From assembly GCA_027487835.1 (NCBI GenBank), contig JAIYCU010000025.1:85890-126944 (forward strand): DNA of 41,055 nucleotides, written 5' to 3'. A program made the position numbers and the translations under genes. The notes beneath the pieces are model-generated. The model was not told the DNA's origin and did no database searches. It saw only the letters and a list, made by a program, of their open reading frames with translations. How positions within the stretch are numbered: the stretch's first letter is position 1; each line of letters starts with the position of its first letter. Shown piece by piece: positions 16,003-23,887 of this stretch. This DNA is from Bacteroidota bacterium. Its GTDB lineage: Bacteria; Bacteroidota; Bacteroidia; UKL13-3.

Positions 16003-17178
16003 TTATTGGTTTAGGTAGTCTGCTGTTTCCTTTTCTTCCTCTCTGCCTTTTACAATACTGAGTATTTGAAGTTTTATTTTATCAGCTTTGCTCGTTTCTC
16101 CGCATAATTTATAATGTTCCCAAAGTTTAACCATTGGAACCACATAGTTCATATTGCTTTCCTTGGCATAATAGCTACTCAAATCAAAATAAAAATCCTT
16201 GTCTAAATAATCTAATGCATAATTTAACTCAAAGTTTTTTCTTAGCAAAGCCACATTATCTATATTGGTTTTACTGTATTGATAGCATAGTCCGGTTAGG
16301 TAAAAGTTGTTTTGATTCTCTTGCGCATACAAATCGCCGCAAGTTACTGCAATGTAAACAGGAGATTTGTATTTGTTTTGTGAGAGGATATCTAGCATCT
16401 CTGTTCTCATTCTTTTTTCGCCTGCTTGGTATTCTTCCATTGTAATGGGAAATGGCTTTTTAAAGGGTTCAAAAGGCTTGAGTCCAAGTTCTGCAAACAT
16501 GGTATTTCTATAGCCGTCTAAATAAAGTAAGCTGGTGTTTAATAAGGTTACATCTTTTCTTATGCCACGTTGTTGCAAGAGCCAAATGGGGTAGGTATCA
16601 TTGTCTCCATTGGTAATAAGAATGGCATTTGGTTCAAGGCCAATAAGCACATTGTAATTGTAGTATAATAGTCCGGGAGAGTAGGCGCCAAGGTCTAACC
16701 ACTTTTGCAGGAATTCGGCTTTCTTCTTATGGTTTCTTTCTTGCTCATATAAAATTACCGCATCGGGCAAATATTCGGTTCTGCCCTCACCAAGTTCAAT
16801 GGCTTTAAGTAGATACTTTTTGTATTCAAGGCTATTGCCGCCTGTCATCCATTTGCAAAGGTTAAATTCATACGACTGAGGGACATTTTTTTCCATTTCA
16901 TCCACAAGGTCCTTAAGTGCAGAGTCTTTGGCGTCTTTGCTTCTGGTATCGGCAGGGTTTAGTCTACTAAGATTTCTGCTAACCCTGTAATAGTTATACC
17001 AGGCGCTAGCATTGTTTTTGTCTTTGTCAAGGGTTTGTTTCCAAAGTTGTTGTTGTTTTAAATACCAATCGGTTGGTTTTAATTCAATGGCAAAGCCAAG
17101 TATGGGTGCTGGTTTTTCGGTTTGACCCAAAGCCGTAACGCTTAAAAATAGAAGGATAAGAGCTGAAAATATTCTCAT
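16003..17178 (-). CDS. Secreted protein related to the C-terminal part of DUF2723 proteins
   Basis: A signal peptide spans residues 1-18 (ending VTALGQ). The middle region is helical and TPR-like (KNNASAWYNYYRVSRNLSR). Residues around 180-215 read AILITNGDNDTYPIWLLQQ followed by RGIRKDVTLLNTSLLYLDGY. That phrase is the hallmark of the soluble C-terminal region of Bacteroidota DUF2723 membrane glycosyltransferase-like proteins, but here it occurs without the multi-helix N-terminal half. The gene heads a sigma/anti-sigma operon, so it may be part of the signalling system. The molecular function is unknown. Confidence 0.65.
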   Translation of the reverse strand: MRIFSALILLFLSVTALGQTEKPAPILGFAIELKPTDWYLKQQQLWKQTLDKDKNNASAWYNYYRVSRNLSRLNPADTRSKDAKDSALKDLVDEMEKNVPQSYEFNLCKWMTGGNSLEYKKYLLKAIELGEGRTEYLPDAVILYEQERNHKKKAEFLQKWLDLGAYSPGLLYYNYNVLIGLEPNAILITNGDNDTYPIWLLQQRGIRKDVTLLNTSLLYLDGYRNTMFAELGLKPFEPFKKPFPITMEEYQAGEKRMRTEMLDILSQNKYKSPVYIAVTCGDLYAQENQNNFYLTGLCYQYSKTNIDNVALLRKNFELNYALDYLDKDFYFDLSSYYAKESNMNYVVPMVKLWEHYKLCGETSKADKIKLQILSIVKGREEEKETADYLNQ

Positions 17179-17224
17179 AGCAAATTATATTAATGCTACT
17201 TATACACTTCAGCAAGGGTTTGGT

Positions 17225-18466
17225 TCAAACCGACACCTGATTTTTAAGTGTAAAGTAAAAAGTTGTGCCAATTTTTGGCGTAGATTCTAACCAAATTTTG
17301 CCACCTAATAATTCTATTTTCTCTTTAACAATGGCTAGTCCAATGCCATTTCCTTTCTTCCCAAATCTATCTTTATTGGTAAGGATTTTAAACATGTCAA
17401 AAATCTTCTCTTGGTGTGCTGGGTCAATGCCTTCGCCATTGTCTTTAACACTAACAAGGATTTCATTTTCTTTTACCGTAATACTTATTTCAATTTTAAT
17501 ATGTGGTTTAAAATTGTATTTGGCGGCATTACTTATAAGGTTAAGCAGTATTTGGGTAAGGGCAGTAAGATTGGTATAAATGGTTTCTAATTCAAGGTTA
17601 AATATTAATTCAAAGTTTTCATAACCAATCAGCATTGCCTTAAGTTCATTGCAAAAATCTGTTAGGTGAATGGCGCTTGGGTTATCAGAAATTGCCTTAT
17701 CAGATTTGGCATATTGAAGCAAAGCATTTATCAGGTCATTCAGTTTAATGGAGGCTTTTTTAATGTTTTCTGCCAAGAAAATTCCTTCTGTATCCAGTTG
17801 CGCGCTATGATCTTCTAATAAAAAAGTGCTTAGCGACAGGATGTTTCTAATGGGCGATTTAATATCATGTGCCGCTATCATTGCAAAGTTTTCGAGTTTA
17901 GCATTTTTTTCTTGCAGTTGAAGGAGCGATTGTTCCAATTCTTTCTTCTTCTTGCGCAAGGCCAGTAGTGCCAAAGTATGATTGCTTAGCACCCTTAAAG
18001 CATCCAGTTGGCTTTCGGTTAAATCATGTGGTTTATCGTCTAAAACACACAAGGTTCCTAAGGCAAAGCCGTCTTCTGTTTCAAGTGGTATGCCTGCATA
18101 AAATACAATATTGGGTTGACCCGTAACCATGGGATTATCATGAAAACGAATGTCTTTTCGGGCATCTTCAACGATAAAAATTTCTTTAGGCGAATTGATT
18201 GCATGCGCACAAAAAGCATATTCTTTTGGTGTTTCTGAAACTGATATTCCAACTTTTGATTTAAACCATTGTCTTTTGTTATCAATTAAAGAAATAAGGG
18301 ATATTTTAGTTTGACAAATTTGTGCAGCAAGACTGGTAATATTATCATATTCTATCTCTGATAAGGTATCTAGTATGGCATAGTCTTCTAAGGCCTTTAA
18401 GCGCTCTTGTTCATTGATGGTTTCGTTTGCAGTTATCACGAGGATGGGGTATTTTAAACCCTTCAC
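17225..18466 (-). CDS. Cytoplasmic GAF-domain sensor histidine kinase
   Basis: A GAF domain covers about residues 37-172 (ICQTKISLISLIDNKRQWFK, then FYAGIPLETEDGFALGTLCV). A short coiled linker leads to the HisKA domain with phospho-acceptor His200 in MIAAHDIKSPIRNI. The HATPase domain follows with N box LLNLISNAAKYN, G1 DNGEGID and G2 GKKGNGIGLAIV. There is no transmembrane segment. No response regulator lies nearby, so it is an orphan kinase. The GAF type is common in kinases that respond to small molecules or redox state, but the ligand is not readable. Its stop codon lies inside one of the repeated GGTTCAAACC palindromes (17222-17231). Confidence 0.9.
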   Translation of the reverse strand: MKGLKYPILVITANETINEQERLKALEDYAILDTLSEIEYDNITSLAAQICQTKISLISLIDNKRQWFKSKVGISVSETPKEYAFCAHAINSPKEIFIVEDARKDIRFHDNPMVTGQPNIVFYAGIPLETEDGFALGTLCVLDDKPHDLTESQLDALRVLSNHTLALLALRKKKKELEQSLLQLQEKNAKLENFAMIAAHDIKSPIRNILSLSTFLLEDHSAQLDTEGIFLAENIKKASIKLNDLINALLQYAKSDKAISDNPSAIHLTDFCNELKAMLIGYENFELIFNLELETIYTNLTALTQILLNLISNAAKYNFKPHIKIEISITVKENEILVSVKDNGEGIDPAHQEKIFDMFKILTNKDRFGKKGNGIGLAIVKEKIELLGGKIWLESTPKIGTTFYFTLKNQVSV

Positions 18467-18484
18467 AAAAATAACTGTTTACCC

Positions 18485-19252
18485 TTAATAAACGCCAATT
18501 AAATAATTTTCTAGTTTATTCATAAGGCTCGGTTCAAAGGGGAGCCATTGTTTGGCCTCTCTTATCCAAACTTCTGTGGCACTTGGTGCAATTTGCAATT
18601 TATAATCAAACTTGGGTATGCGCGTGCTAAAGTAGCCTGGGTAGTAAAATTGATGATTTTTGCTTAAGGCAAGTTCAATTTTTTTCATAATGAGCCATTT
18701 GCCAAGGCTATATTTTTTATAGGCTGGGTCGAAGCAATTGATAATCCCTGCGCTGCAATCCTCCGCTTCATCAAAAAGGCCAAAGGCAATTAATTCTTTT
18801 TGATGATAAAGATTGATGGCGGTTGAGTTAAAATAATCTGAACCATCCAAGTCGAATAAATAATTGAAAAGGCTTGGAGAGGCATCAAAATCAATACCTG
18901 TTAAGTATTTATCATACAGGTTTTCATAGGTTTCGTCGTAAGAAAATGGCGTAACTTCTAGTGTGAAATTTCGATCGATATAACTTTGAAAGGGGTGTTT
19001 TTTGCCTATCGAAAATTTATGAAGGTTTACCCTTAGCCAAAAAACGGGTCCTACCTCATTGCCCATGTATTGAAAATAGCCTGAAGGATGAATCAAATCT
19101 TCTGGCCTGCGTTGCATGCCTTCCATCATGATAAAATCAGTAGTCATTAAGATTTGCTGCACCCTATACCAGCCTCCCTCGAGAAATTCTCGGTACTGCT
19201 GTTCATTTATTTTTTCTTGCAATAGTATTTTCTGGTAGAACACAGAAGGCAT
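18485..19252 (-). CDS. Arginyl/leucyl-tRNA--protein transferase-like (ATE/Bpt family)
   Basis: The C-terminal half looks like the GNAT-type domain of aminoacyl-tRNA protein transferases: AFGLFDEAEDCSAGIINCFD, KYSLGKWLIMKKIELA, and FYYPGYFSTRIPKFDYKL followed by PSATEVWI, close to the ATE1/Bpt pattern GYYI-x-KMxYK. The N-terminal half (LEGGWYRVQ, FWLRVNLHKF, NFTLEVTPF) is consistent with it. Such enzymes add Arg or Leu to protein N-termini to mark them for degradation. The N-terminal cysteine pairs typical of eukaryotic ATE1 are absent. The kinase gene follows after 18 bp. The activity needs testing; the family placement is reasonably firm. Confidence 0.62.
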   Translation of the reverse strand: MPSVFYQKILLQEKINEQQYREFLEGGWYRVQQILMTTDFIMMEGMQRRPEDLIHPSGYFQYMGNEVGPVFWLRVNLHKFSIGKKHPFQSYIDRNFTLEVTPFSYDETYENLYDKYLTGIDFDASPSLFNYLFDLDGSDYFNSTAINLYHQKELIAFGLFDEAEDCSAGIINCFDPAYKKYSLGKWLIMKKIELALSKNHQFYYPGYFSTRIPKFDYKLQIAPSATEVWIREAKQWLPFEPSLMNKLENYLIGVY

Positions 19253-19264
19253 TGGCGCAAGATA

Positions 19265-19375
19265 CTAAAACTTATTTTATCTAAATTGATAATCTACCCC
19301 ATATACTTGGGTTAGCAAGGTTTGTTTGCCATCTAAAATTTTGTAAACTTTTGGCTCTTGCAAGCCTTCCAATAA
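19265..19375 (-). pseudogene. Possible protein-coding remnant (about 37 codons, no start)
   Basis: In the 137-bp gap between the porin and transferase genes, one minus-strand frame reads KNIQSLLEGLQ, EPKVYKILDGKQTLLTQVYG and VDYQFR before a TAA. It has protein-like composition but no start codon, and it runs back into the porin 3' end in a different frame. It could be the tail of a decayed gene or chance. Confidence 0.2.
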
Positions 19376-19389
19376 TGATTGTATATTTT

Positions 19390-20808
19390 TTAGAAATGGT
19401 AGTTAATAACAAAATTGTATAAACTCATATCAACTTTATTAAAAACAAAGCTGTTATTTTTATAATTGCTTCCCATCTGGCCTTTGTACACATACATAAG
19501 TTGGAAGTCAATTCCTTTCAAAAAACCGTGTGCTTGGTAGCGAATATCGGCATTAAATTGCCAATAGGAAGGAAAGGCATATTTATTCATTTCGGTATTT
19601 GAAATGGCAGGGAGGTAAAATCTACCATAGCTAATATCGCTTTTAAAGCCTGATTTTCCGAATTTTTTCCCATATACAGCAGTTATTGCATGGAGGTCGG
19701 CATACCCTTCATTGCGTTCCCTAGGCATGAAGGTAAAGAATGGGTCGCGGCCCCATTCTCTGGGCATCAAATATCTGCCATGTTTTGTAATTCTGTTGTA
19801 ATTGACTTGGAAAGAGCCTATGTTTTTGTTTTCAATTTCAAGTCTGCCACCTAAAGTATAGGATTTATGTTCTTTAAGCATATAGGTGTTATTTTGGTTT
19901 TCATGTCCACCAAAATTATTTGCTTGTTGCCTAGTAGCTTGGAATCCAGTTTTTAGTTTTGTTGCCTTGTTTAAATTAAATTGATGTTGGTATTGAATTA
20001 GGCTTGAGTTAAAGATGTTCTCTACTAAAATATTCCAAATTTGAAGTTCGTGCTTGTTTTTAAATTGGTGCGTAAAACCTGCATAAAATACACCTTTACT
20101 TTGAAGGTTTCCAGCATAATTAGATTTGTTACCATAGGGATTCACGCCACTAGCATACAGGCCGATTGATTCTCCAATGTTAAACCACCTGAAAGTACTT
20201 CTAGGTGATATTTTATATAAGTAGCCAAGGTCAATTTTAGTGTTTTTTATTTCATTGTAGCTCACCACAATTCCATCTACTAGGGTGGGTCGCATTCTGG
20301 CATCTTGCGGGTTAATAAAAGGTGTTCTGATATGTTGTTTCCCAAATTTAATATTGGATTTTTTATAGTTATACTTTAGGTATAAATCTTCTAATCTATT
20401 TAAATCACTTTGATTGCCTGGGTTTTCCATGTCAAATAGGCCCAATTCATATCTAGATCCTTGGCCTGTTAAGGCATCTTTATTGTTGAGGTTAGAAGCG
20501 TAAAGCTTATAAACAAAAAAACCGCTTATGCCCATTTGGAAGTTTTTGAATTTCCCTGTTTCATAGCCTATTCCCATTCCAAAGGCATGGGCAAAATAGT
20601 CGCTCAGTTGATCTGCATTATTGGTTAAAGAAAAGTAACTGCGGGCATGGCCATAAAAATTGCCATTTCTAAAGAAGTGTTGCAGGTTGTTAGTATCAGC
20701 AAGATTTTCGTTCCTTTCTGTATAATGCTGATAGGGTAAGTTTTGTGCCAACAGGGTTTGGGTCAAACCGCATAAAATTAGCCCAAAGGTTTGAATGAAT
20801 TTCCTCAT
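19390..20808 (-). CDS. OprD-like outer membrane porin
   Basis: A signal peptide (residues 1-21, ending LLAQ) precedes a beta-barrel of about 450 residues that ends in an aromatic residue (NYHF), as expected of an outer membrane protein. The opening FFRNGNFYGHARSYFSLTNN, then AFGMGIGYETGKFKNFQMGI, and GKQHIRTPFINPQDARM resemble the OprD porin family of substrate-specific channels. It lies 17 bp downstream of the persulfide dioxygenase gene and is likely read from the same Crp/Fnr-controlled promoter, which suggests a role in passage of a sulfur compound. Family call moderate, substrate unknown. Confidence 0.65.
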   Translation of the reverse strand: MRKFIQTFGLILCGLTQTLLAQNLPYQHYTERNENLADTNNLQHFFRNGNFYGHARSYFSLTNNADQLSDYFAHAFGMGIGYETGKFKNFQMGISGFFVYKLYASNLNNKDALTGQGSRYELGLFDMENPGNQSDLNRLEDLYLKYNYKKSNIKFGKQHIRTPFINPQDARMRPTLVDGIVVSYNEIKNTKIDLGYLYKISPRSTFRWFNIGESIGLYASGVNPYGNKSNYAGNLQSKGVFYAGFTHQFKNKHELQIWNILVENIFNSSLIQYQHQFNLNKATKLKTGFQATRQQANNFGGHENQNNTYMLKEHKSYTLGGRLEIENKNIGSFQVNYNRITKHGRYLMPREWGRDPFFTFMPRERNEGYADLHAITAVYGKKFGKSGFKSDISYGRFYLPAISNTEMNKYAFPSYWQFNADIRYQAHGFLKGIDFQLMYVYKGQMGSNYKNNSFVFNKVDMSLYNFVINYHF

Positions 20809-20825
20809 TAAAAAATAGCCAAAGC

Positions 20826-22241
20826 TTATTTTAAAACTTTACTTTGACAAACAAAATTGGTTTTAGGAACTTCTGTTTTTGCAATAGCATTAAAACCACC
20901 CTCTACTTCGCTAAAATTTCTATACCCTCTTGCCTGTAAAATACTTGCGGCAATCATGCTTCTATACCCACCAGCACAATGCATAAAGAAATGCTCTTCT
21001 GGATTAATGTCTTTAACCCATTCATTGATGAAGGCTAAAGGTTTGCTATAAGCTTCTTCAACATGTTCGGCAGCATATTCTGTTTCTTTGCGTACATCAA
21101 TAATTTTGCTTTCGCCAATTTTAACTTCCTTGGCAAAGGTTTCTGCATTGATGCGGTTAACAGTATCCACTTCCATTCCTGCAGCTTGCCAAGCGTTAAA
21201 TCCGCCTTTTAGGTGGCCAATTACGTTGTCAAAACCAACACGACTTAAGCGGGTAACGGCTTCTTCTTCCTTTCCTTCGTCTGCAATTAGGAGAATAGGT
21301 TGTTTAACATCTACTATCATTGCGCCTACCCATGGTGCAAAATCTCCGTTTAGGCCAATATTGATGCTTTGTGGTACAAATCCTTTGTAGAAATCACCTG
21401 CGCCTCTGGTATCTAAAATTAATGCAGCACTTTCCTCAGCCGCAGCTTCAAAGGCAGAAGGTTCAAGTGCACGCATCCCATTGTTTAGGACAGATTCAAA
21501 ACTTTCATACCCTTTTTTATTCATGGCTACGTTCATACCAAAATACCCTGGAGGAGGTAATAATCCATCTGTAACCTCTTTTACAAATTCTTCTTCCGTC
21601 ATGTCGGCGCGCAAGGCATAATTGTTTGCTTTCTGCTCGCCAATGGTAGATACGGTTTCCTTGCTCATGTTTTTACCACAAGCCGAACCAGCGCCATGCG
21701 CAGGGTAAACTACCACATCATCTGCCAATGTCATGATTTTGTTTCTTAAAGAATGAAACAAAGTGGCAGCTAATTGCTCTTGGGTCATGGATGCTGCTTT
21801 TTGGGCCAAATCGGGTCTGCCTACATCTCCAATAAACAAAGTATCGCCACTAAAGATGGCATGGTCTGTTCCGTTTTCATCTACTAATAAATAAGTAGTA
21901 CTTTCCATGGTATGACCAGGTGTATGAAGGGCTTTTATTTTGATAGCGCCAATTTCAAAAATTTGACCGTCTGTGGCTACTATGCACTCAAATTCTGGGG
22001 CAGCATTTGGTCCGTAGATAATAGCAGCACCAGTTTTCTTGCTCAAGTCTAAATGTCCGCTTACAAAGTCGGCATGAAAATGTGTTTCAAAGATGTATTT
22101 GATGGTAACGCCATCTTTCTCTGCACGGTCTAGGTAAGGCTGCACTTCTCTGAGCGGATCAATAATTGCGGCTTCGCCATTGCTGGTAATGTAATAGGCA
22201 CCTTGTGCCAAACATCCCGTATAAATTTGTTCTATTTTCAT
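20826..22241 (-). CDS. Persulfide dioxygenase-rhodanese fusion (CstB-like)
   Basis: The metallo-beta-lactamase-fold domain (about 1-245) has the ETHE1-type pattern: THFHADFVSGH (His54, His56, Asp58, His63), LHTPGHTMEST, and FSGDTLFIGDVGRPDL. This class oxidises glutathione or CoA persulfide to sulfite using Fe(II). Two rhodanese-like domains follow. The first (about 265-355) lacks a cysteine in its active loop (LLIADEGKEEEA) and is a pseudo-domain. The second (about 370-471) has catalytic Cys422 in MHCAGGYRS. MBL, inactive rhodanese, active rhodanese is the same order as in CstB of Staphylococcus aureus. A promoter with two Crp/Fnr palindromes lies upstream; the porin gene follows after 17 bp. 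Confidence 0.93.
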   Translation of the reverse strand: MKIEQIYTGCLAQGAYYITSNGEAAIIDPLREVQPYLDRAEKDGVTIKYIFETHFHADFVSGHLDLSKKTGAAIIYGPNAAPEFECIVATDGQIFEIGAIKIKALHTPGHTMESTTYLLVDENGTDHAIFSGDTLFIGDVGRPDLAQKAASMTQEQLAATLFHSLRNKIMTLADDVVVYPAHGAGSACGKNMSKETVSTIGEQKANNYALRADMTEEEFVKEVTDGLLPPPGYFGMNVAMNKKGYESFESVLNNGMRALEPSAFEAAAEESAALILDTRGAGDFYKGFVPQSINIGLNGDFAPWVGAMIVDVKQPILLIADEGKEEEAVTRLSRVGFDNVIGHLKGGFNAWQAAGMEVDTVNRINAETFAKEVKIGESKIIDVRKETEYAAEHVEEAYSKPLAFINEWVKDINPEEHFFMHCAGGYRSMIAASILQARGYRNFSEVEGGFNAIAKTEVPKTNFVCQSKVLK

Positions 22242-22275
22242 GATAGATATATGTTGTTGTTTATAAAAGGTATTA

Positions 22276-22283
22276 CGAATTTA
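22276..22283 (-). promoter_or_regulatory. Putative -7 element of the persulfide dioxygenase gene
   Basis: The minus strand reads TAAATTCG, one mismatch from TAnnTTTG. A start near 22270 would place the first Crp/Fnr palindrome at about -42, the class II activator position, and no TTG is needed at -33. Confidence 0.45.
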
Positions 22284-22303
22284 AGGTCCAAAAGGGAGTA
22301 GTT

Positions 22304-22349
22304 GTGTAACAATTGTTACACCAAAGGTTTTATGCAACAATTGTTACAT
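22304..22349 (-). promoter_or_regulatory. Two Crp/Fnr-type palindromic operators
   Basis: GTGTAACAATTGTTACAC at 22304-22321 is a perfect 18-bp palindrome. ATGCAACAATTGTTACAT at 22332-22349 is the same site with a single mismatch. Their centres are 28 bp apart. They have the TGT-N10-ACA form recognised by Crp/Fnr proteins and lie between the exporter stop and the persulfide dioxygenase start. The regulator encoded 1 kb away (23240-23887) is the obvious candidate. Confidence 0.75.
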
Positions 22350-22365
22350 GGGTTTGAGTCCAATT

Positions 22366-23169
22366 CTATTTGAAGAAAATTTCTTTGACAATAATGTAAA
22401 TGCCCATTACCAATACAAACCAGCCAAAACCGGTTTTGAGTTTTGTGGCAGCAATTTTCTTTGATAGATAAATGCCAACAAAAATTCCTGACACAGCGGC
22501 AGCTGTAAAAATGGCTAGTAAGTTCCAGTCAATTGCATTCCCGCCTTGAACATCGCCAATAAAACCAATAAGTGATTTGGCGGCTATGATAAATAGGGAA
22601 GTGCCTACTGCTAGTTTCATTGGCATTTTGGCCAATAATACAAGTGCAGGAATAATTAAAAATCCTCCTCCGGCGCCAACTAAGCCTGTTAAAATACCAA
22701 CCACTGTTCCTTCCATAAGTATCATTGGATAGTTGTAGGTCATGGGTGTATCTTCTGCAGGTATTTCAGTGGTTTTACTTGGCTTAATCATCGAGTAAGA
22801 GGCCATTAACATAACCAATGCAAATAGTAACATTAAGGCAATGGGTTTGGTAATGGCAAAACTACCAAGAGTGATAATTTCTTGAGGGATAATAGGGACG
22901 ATCCACATTCTGGTTATGTAAACAGCCGCAATAGATGGAACACCAAAAATAAGCACAGTTTTAAAATCAACCTTACCTGCCATGGCATTCTGAATGCCAC
23001 CCACTAAAGCTGTAGTACCTACAATAAAAAGAGAATAAGCAGTGGCCGAAACAGGGTTAACCCCCATAATATAAACCAAAATAGGTACGGTTAAAATTGA
23101 CCCACCGCTACCAATTAATCCTAGTGAGATTCCCACTAAGGCAGCTAAAATATATCCTAGTATTTCCAT
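22366..23169 (-). CDS. TauE/SafE-family sulfite (or organosulfonate) exporter
   Basis: This polytopic inner membrane protein (267 aa, about eight hydrophobic helices) carries the twin motifs of the family in each half: LGLIGSGGSILTVPILVY at 16-33 and GLVGAGGGFLIIPALVLLAK near 163-182. Family members export sulfite, sulfoacetate or related anions. Next to a sulfite-producing persulfide dioxygenase the likely job is to remove sulfite. A Crp/Fnr-like site and a GACCTTTG element precede it. Its leader (AAACAACAACAA before ATG) resembles that of the dioxygenase gene. Confidence 0.9.
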   Translation of the reverse strand: MEILGYILAALVGISLGLIGSGGSILTVPILVYIMGVNPVSATAYSLFIVGTTALVGGIQNAMAGKVDFKTVLIFGVPSIAAVYITRMWIVPIIPQEIITLGSFAITKPIALMLLFALVMLMASYSMIKPSKTTEIPAEDTPMTYNYPMILMEGTVVGILTGLVGAGGGFLIIPALVLLAKMPMKLAVGTSLFIIAAKSLIGFIGDVQGGNAIDWNLLAIFTAAAVSGIFVGIYLSKKIAATKLKTGFGWFVLVMGIYIIVKEIFFK

Positions 23170-23187
23170 TTGTTGTTGTTTGTGCTA

Positions 23188-23232
23188 CAAAGGTCTATTG
23201 GATAATTTTAGGACTTGGTTACAAAAGTTACA
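23188..23232 (-). promoter_or_regulatory. Promoter of the TauE/SafE gene with a degenerate Crp/Fnr site
   Basis: The minus strand has TGTAACTTTTGTAACC (23232-23217), matching 12 of 16 positions of the strong site TGTAACAATTGTTACA, and GACCTTTG (23195-23188), one mismatch from TAnnTTTG. With a start near 23183 the site would be centred at about -42, as at the neighbouring promoter. Confidence 0.5.
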
Positions 23233-23239
23233 GTTTAAT

Positions 23240-23887
23240 TTATTTTACAATAATCAGCTCAATCGTATTTCTATGCAACTTTACTTTGCCCGCAATTTCC
23301 ATTTGTTTGAGTAATCTTGAAATTACAACCCTGCTAGAATTTAAGTCTCTGGCAATTTGCTCATGGGTAAGTGCAAGTAAATTGGATTGTTGACTATTTT
23401 TTAGCTTCATTAAATAGTATTCCAAACGTTCATCCATGGCGTGAAATGCTACACTTTTTAGGGCATCTAGCAATTCTTGGAACCGGTTGCGATAACTTTC
23501 TACCACAAAATAATACCAAGATTTATATTTTGTCATAAAGGTTTCCATTACTTCTAAAGGAACCATTATGGCTTCTGTTTCTTCGGTAGCAAAGGCTTCT
23601 AAATCACTTTTCTTATTTCTGGTAGCACAAATAAATGACATGGCACATGCCTGCCCTGGTTCTAAGAAATACATAAAAAACTCTTCGCCTTCTTCGCCTT
23701 CTGTATAAATTTTAACCCTGCCACTAGTGATAAGCATGGTAGATTTCATGTACTGACCACTCCTTATAATTGCTTCACCAGGTTTAAATGTTCTTAGGGT
23801 GCAATGCTTTTCTATGCTATCTACCAGGTCGTTTTCAAACTGAGGAAAATAAGTGTTGAGTTTTTCCCGAATTGGCATCTTAAACAA
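23240..23887 (-). CDS. Crp/Fnr-family transcriptional regulator, probable sulfur-stress sensor
   Basis: An N-terminal cyclic-nucleotide-binding-type beta-barrel (about 15-125) has GEAIIRSGQYMKSTMLITSG and is followed by the C-terminal winged helix, with recognition helix region THEQIARDLNSSRVVISRLL (about 173-192). It lacks the N-terminal cysteine cluster of Fnr, so an iron-sulfur cluster of that kind is unlikely. Instead Cys81 and Cys87 in CAMSFICA sit where the cyclic-nucleotide pocket would be, which could allow thiol or persulfide sensing. The regulator lies beside its likely targets. Its start overlaps the end of the DUF805 gene by 8 bp, so those two are co-transcribed. Confidence 0.88.
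   Translation of the reverse strand: MFKMPIREKLNTYFPQFENDLVDSIEKHCTLRTFKPGEAIIRSGQYMKSTMLITSGRVKIYTEGEEGEEFFMYFLEPGQACAMSFICATRNKKSDLEAFATEETEAIMVPLEVMETFMTKYKSWYYFVVESYRNRFQELLDALKSVAFHAMDERLEYYLMKLKNSQQSNLLALTHEQIARDLNSSRVVISRLLKQMEIAGKVKLHRNTIELIIVK

Noticed and set aside
22304-22349. Palindromes as a transcription terminator of the exporter gene
   Set aside because: No T-run follows on the exporter strand, and the two sites share the Crp/Fnr TGT-N10-ACA layout and promoter position.
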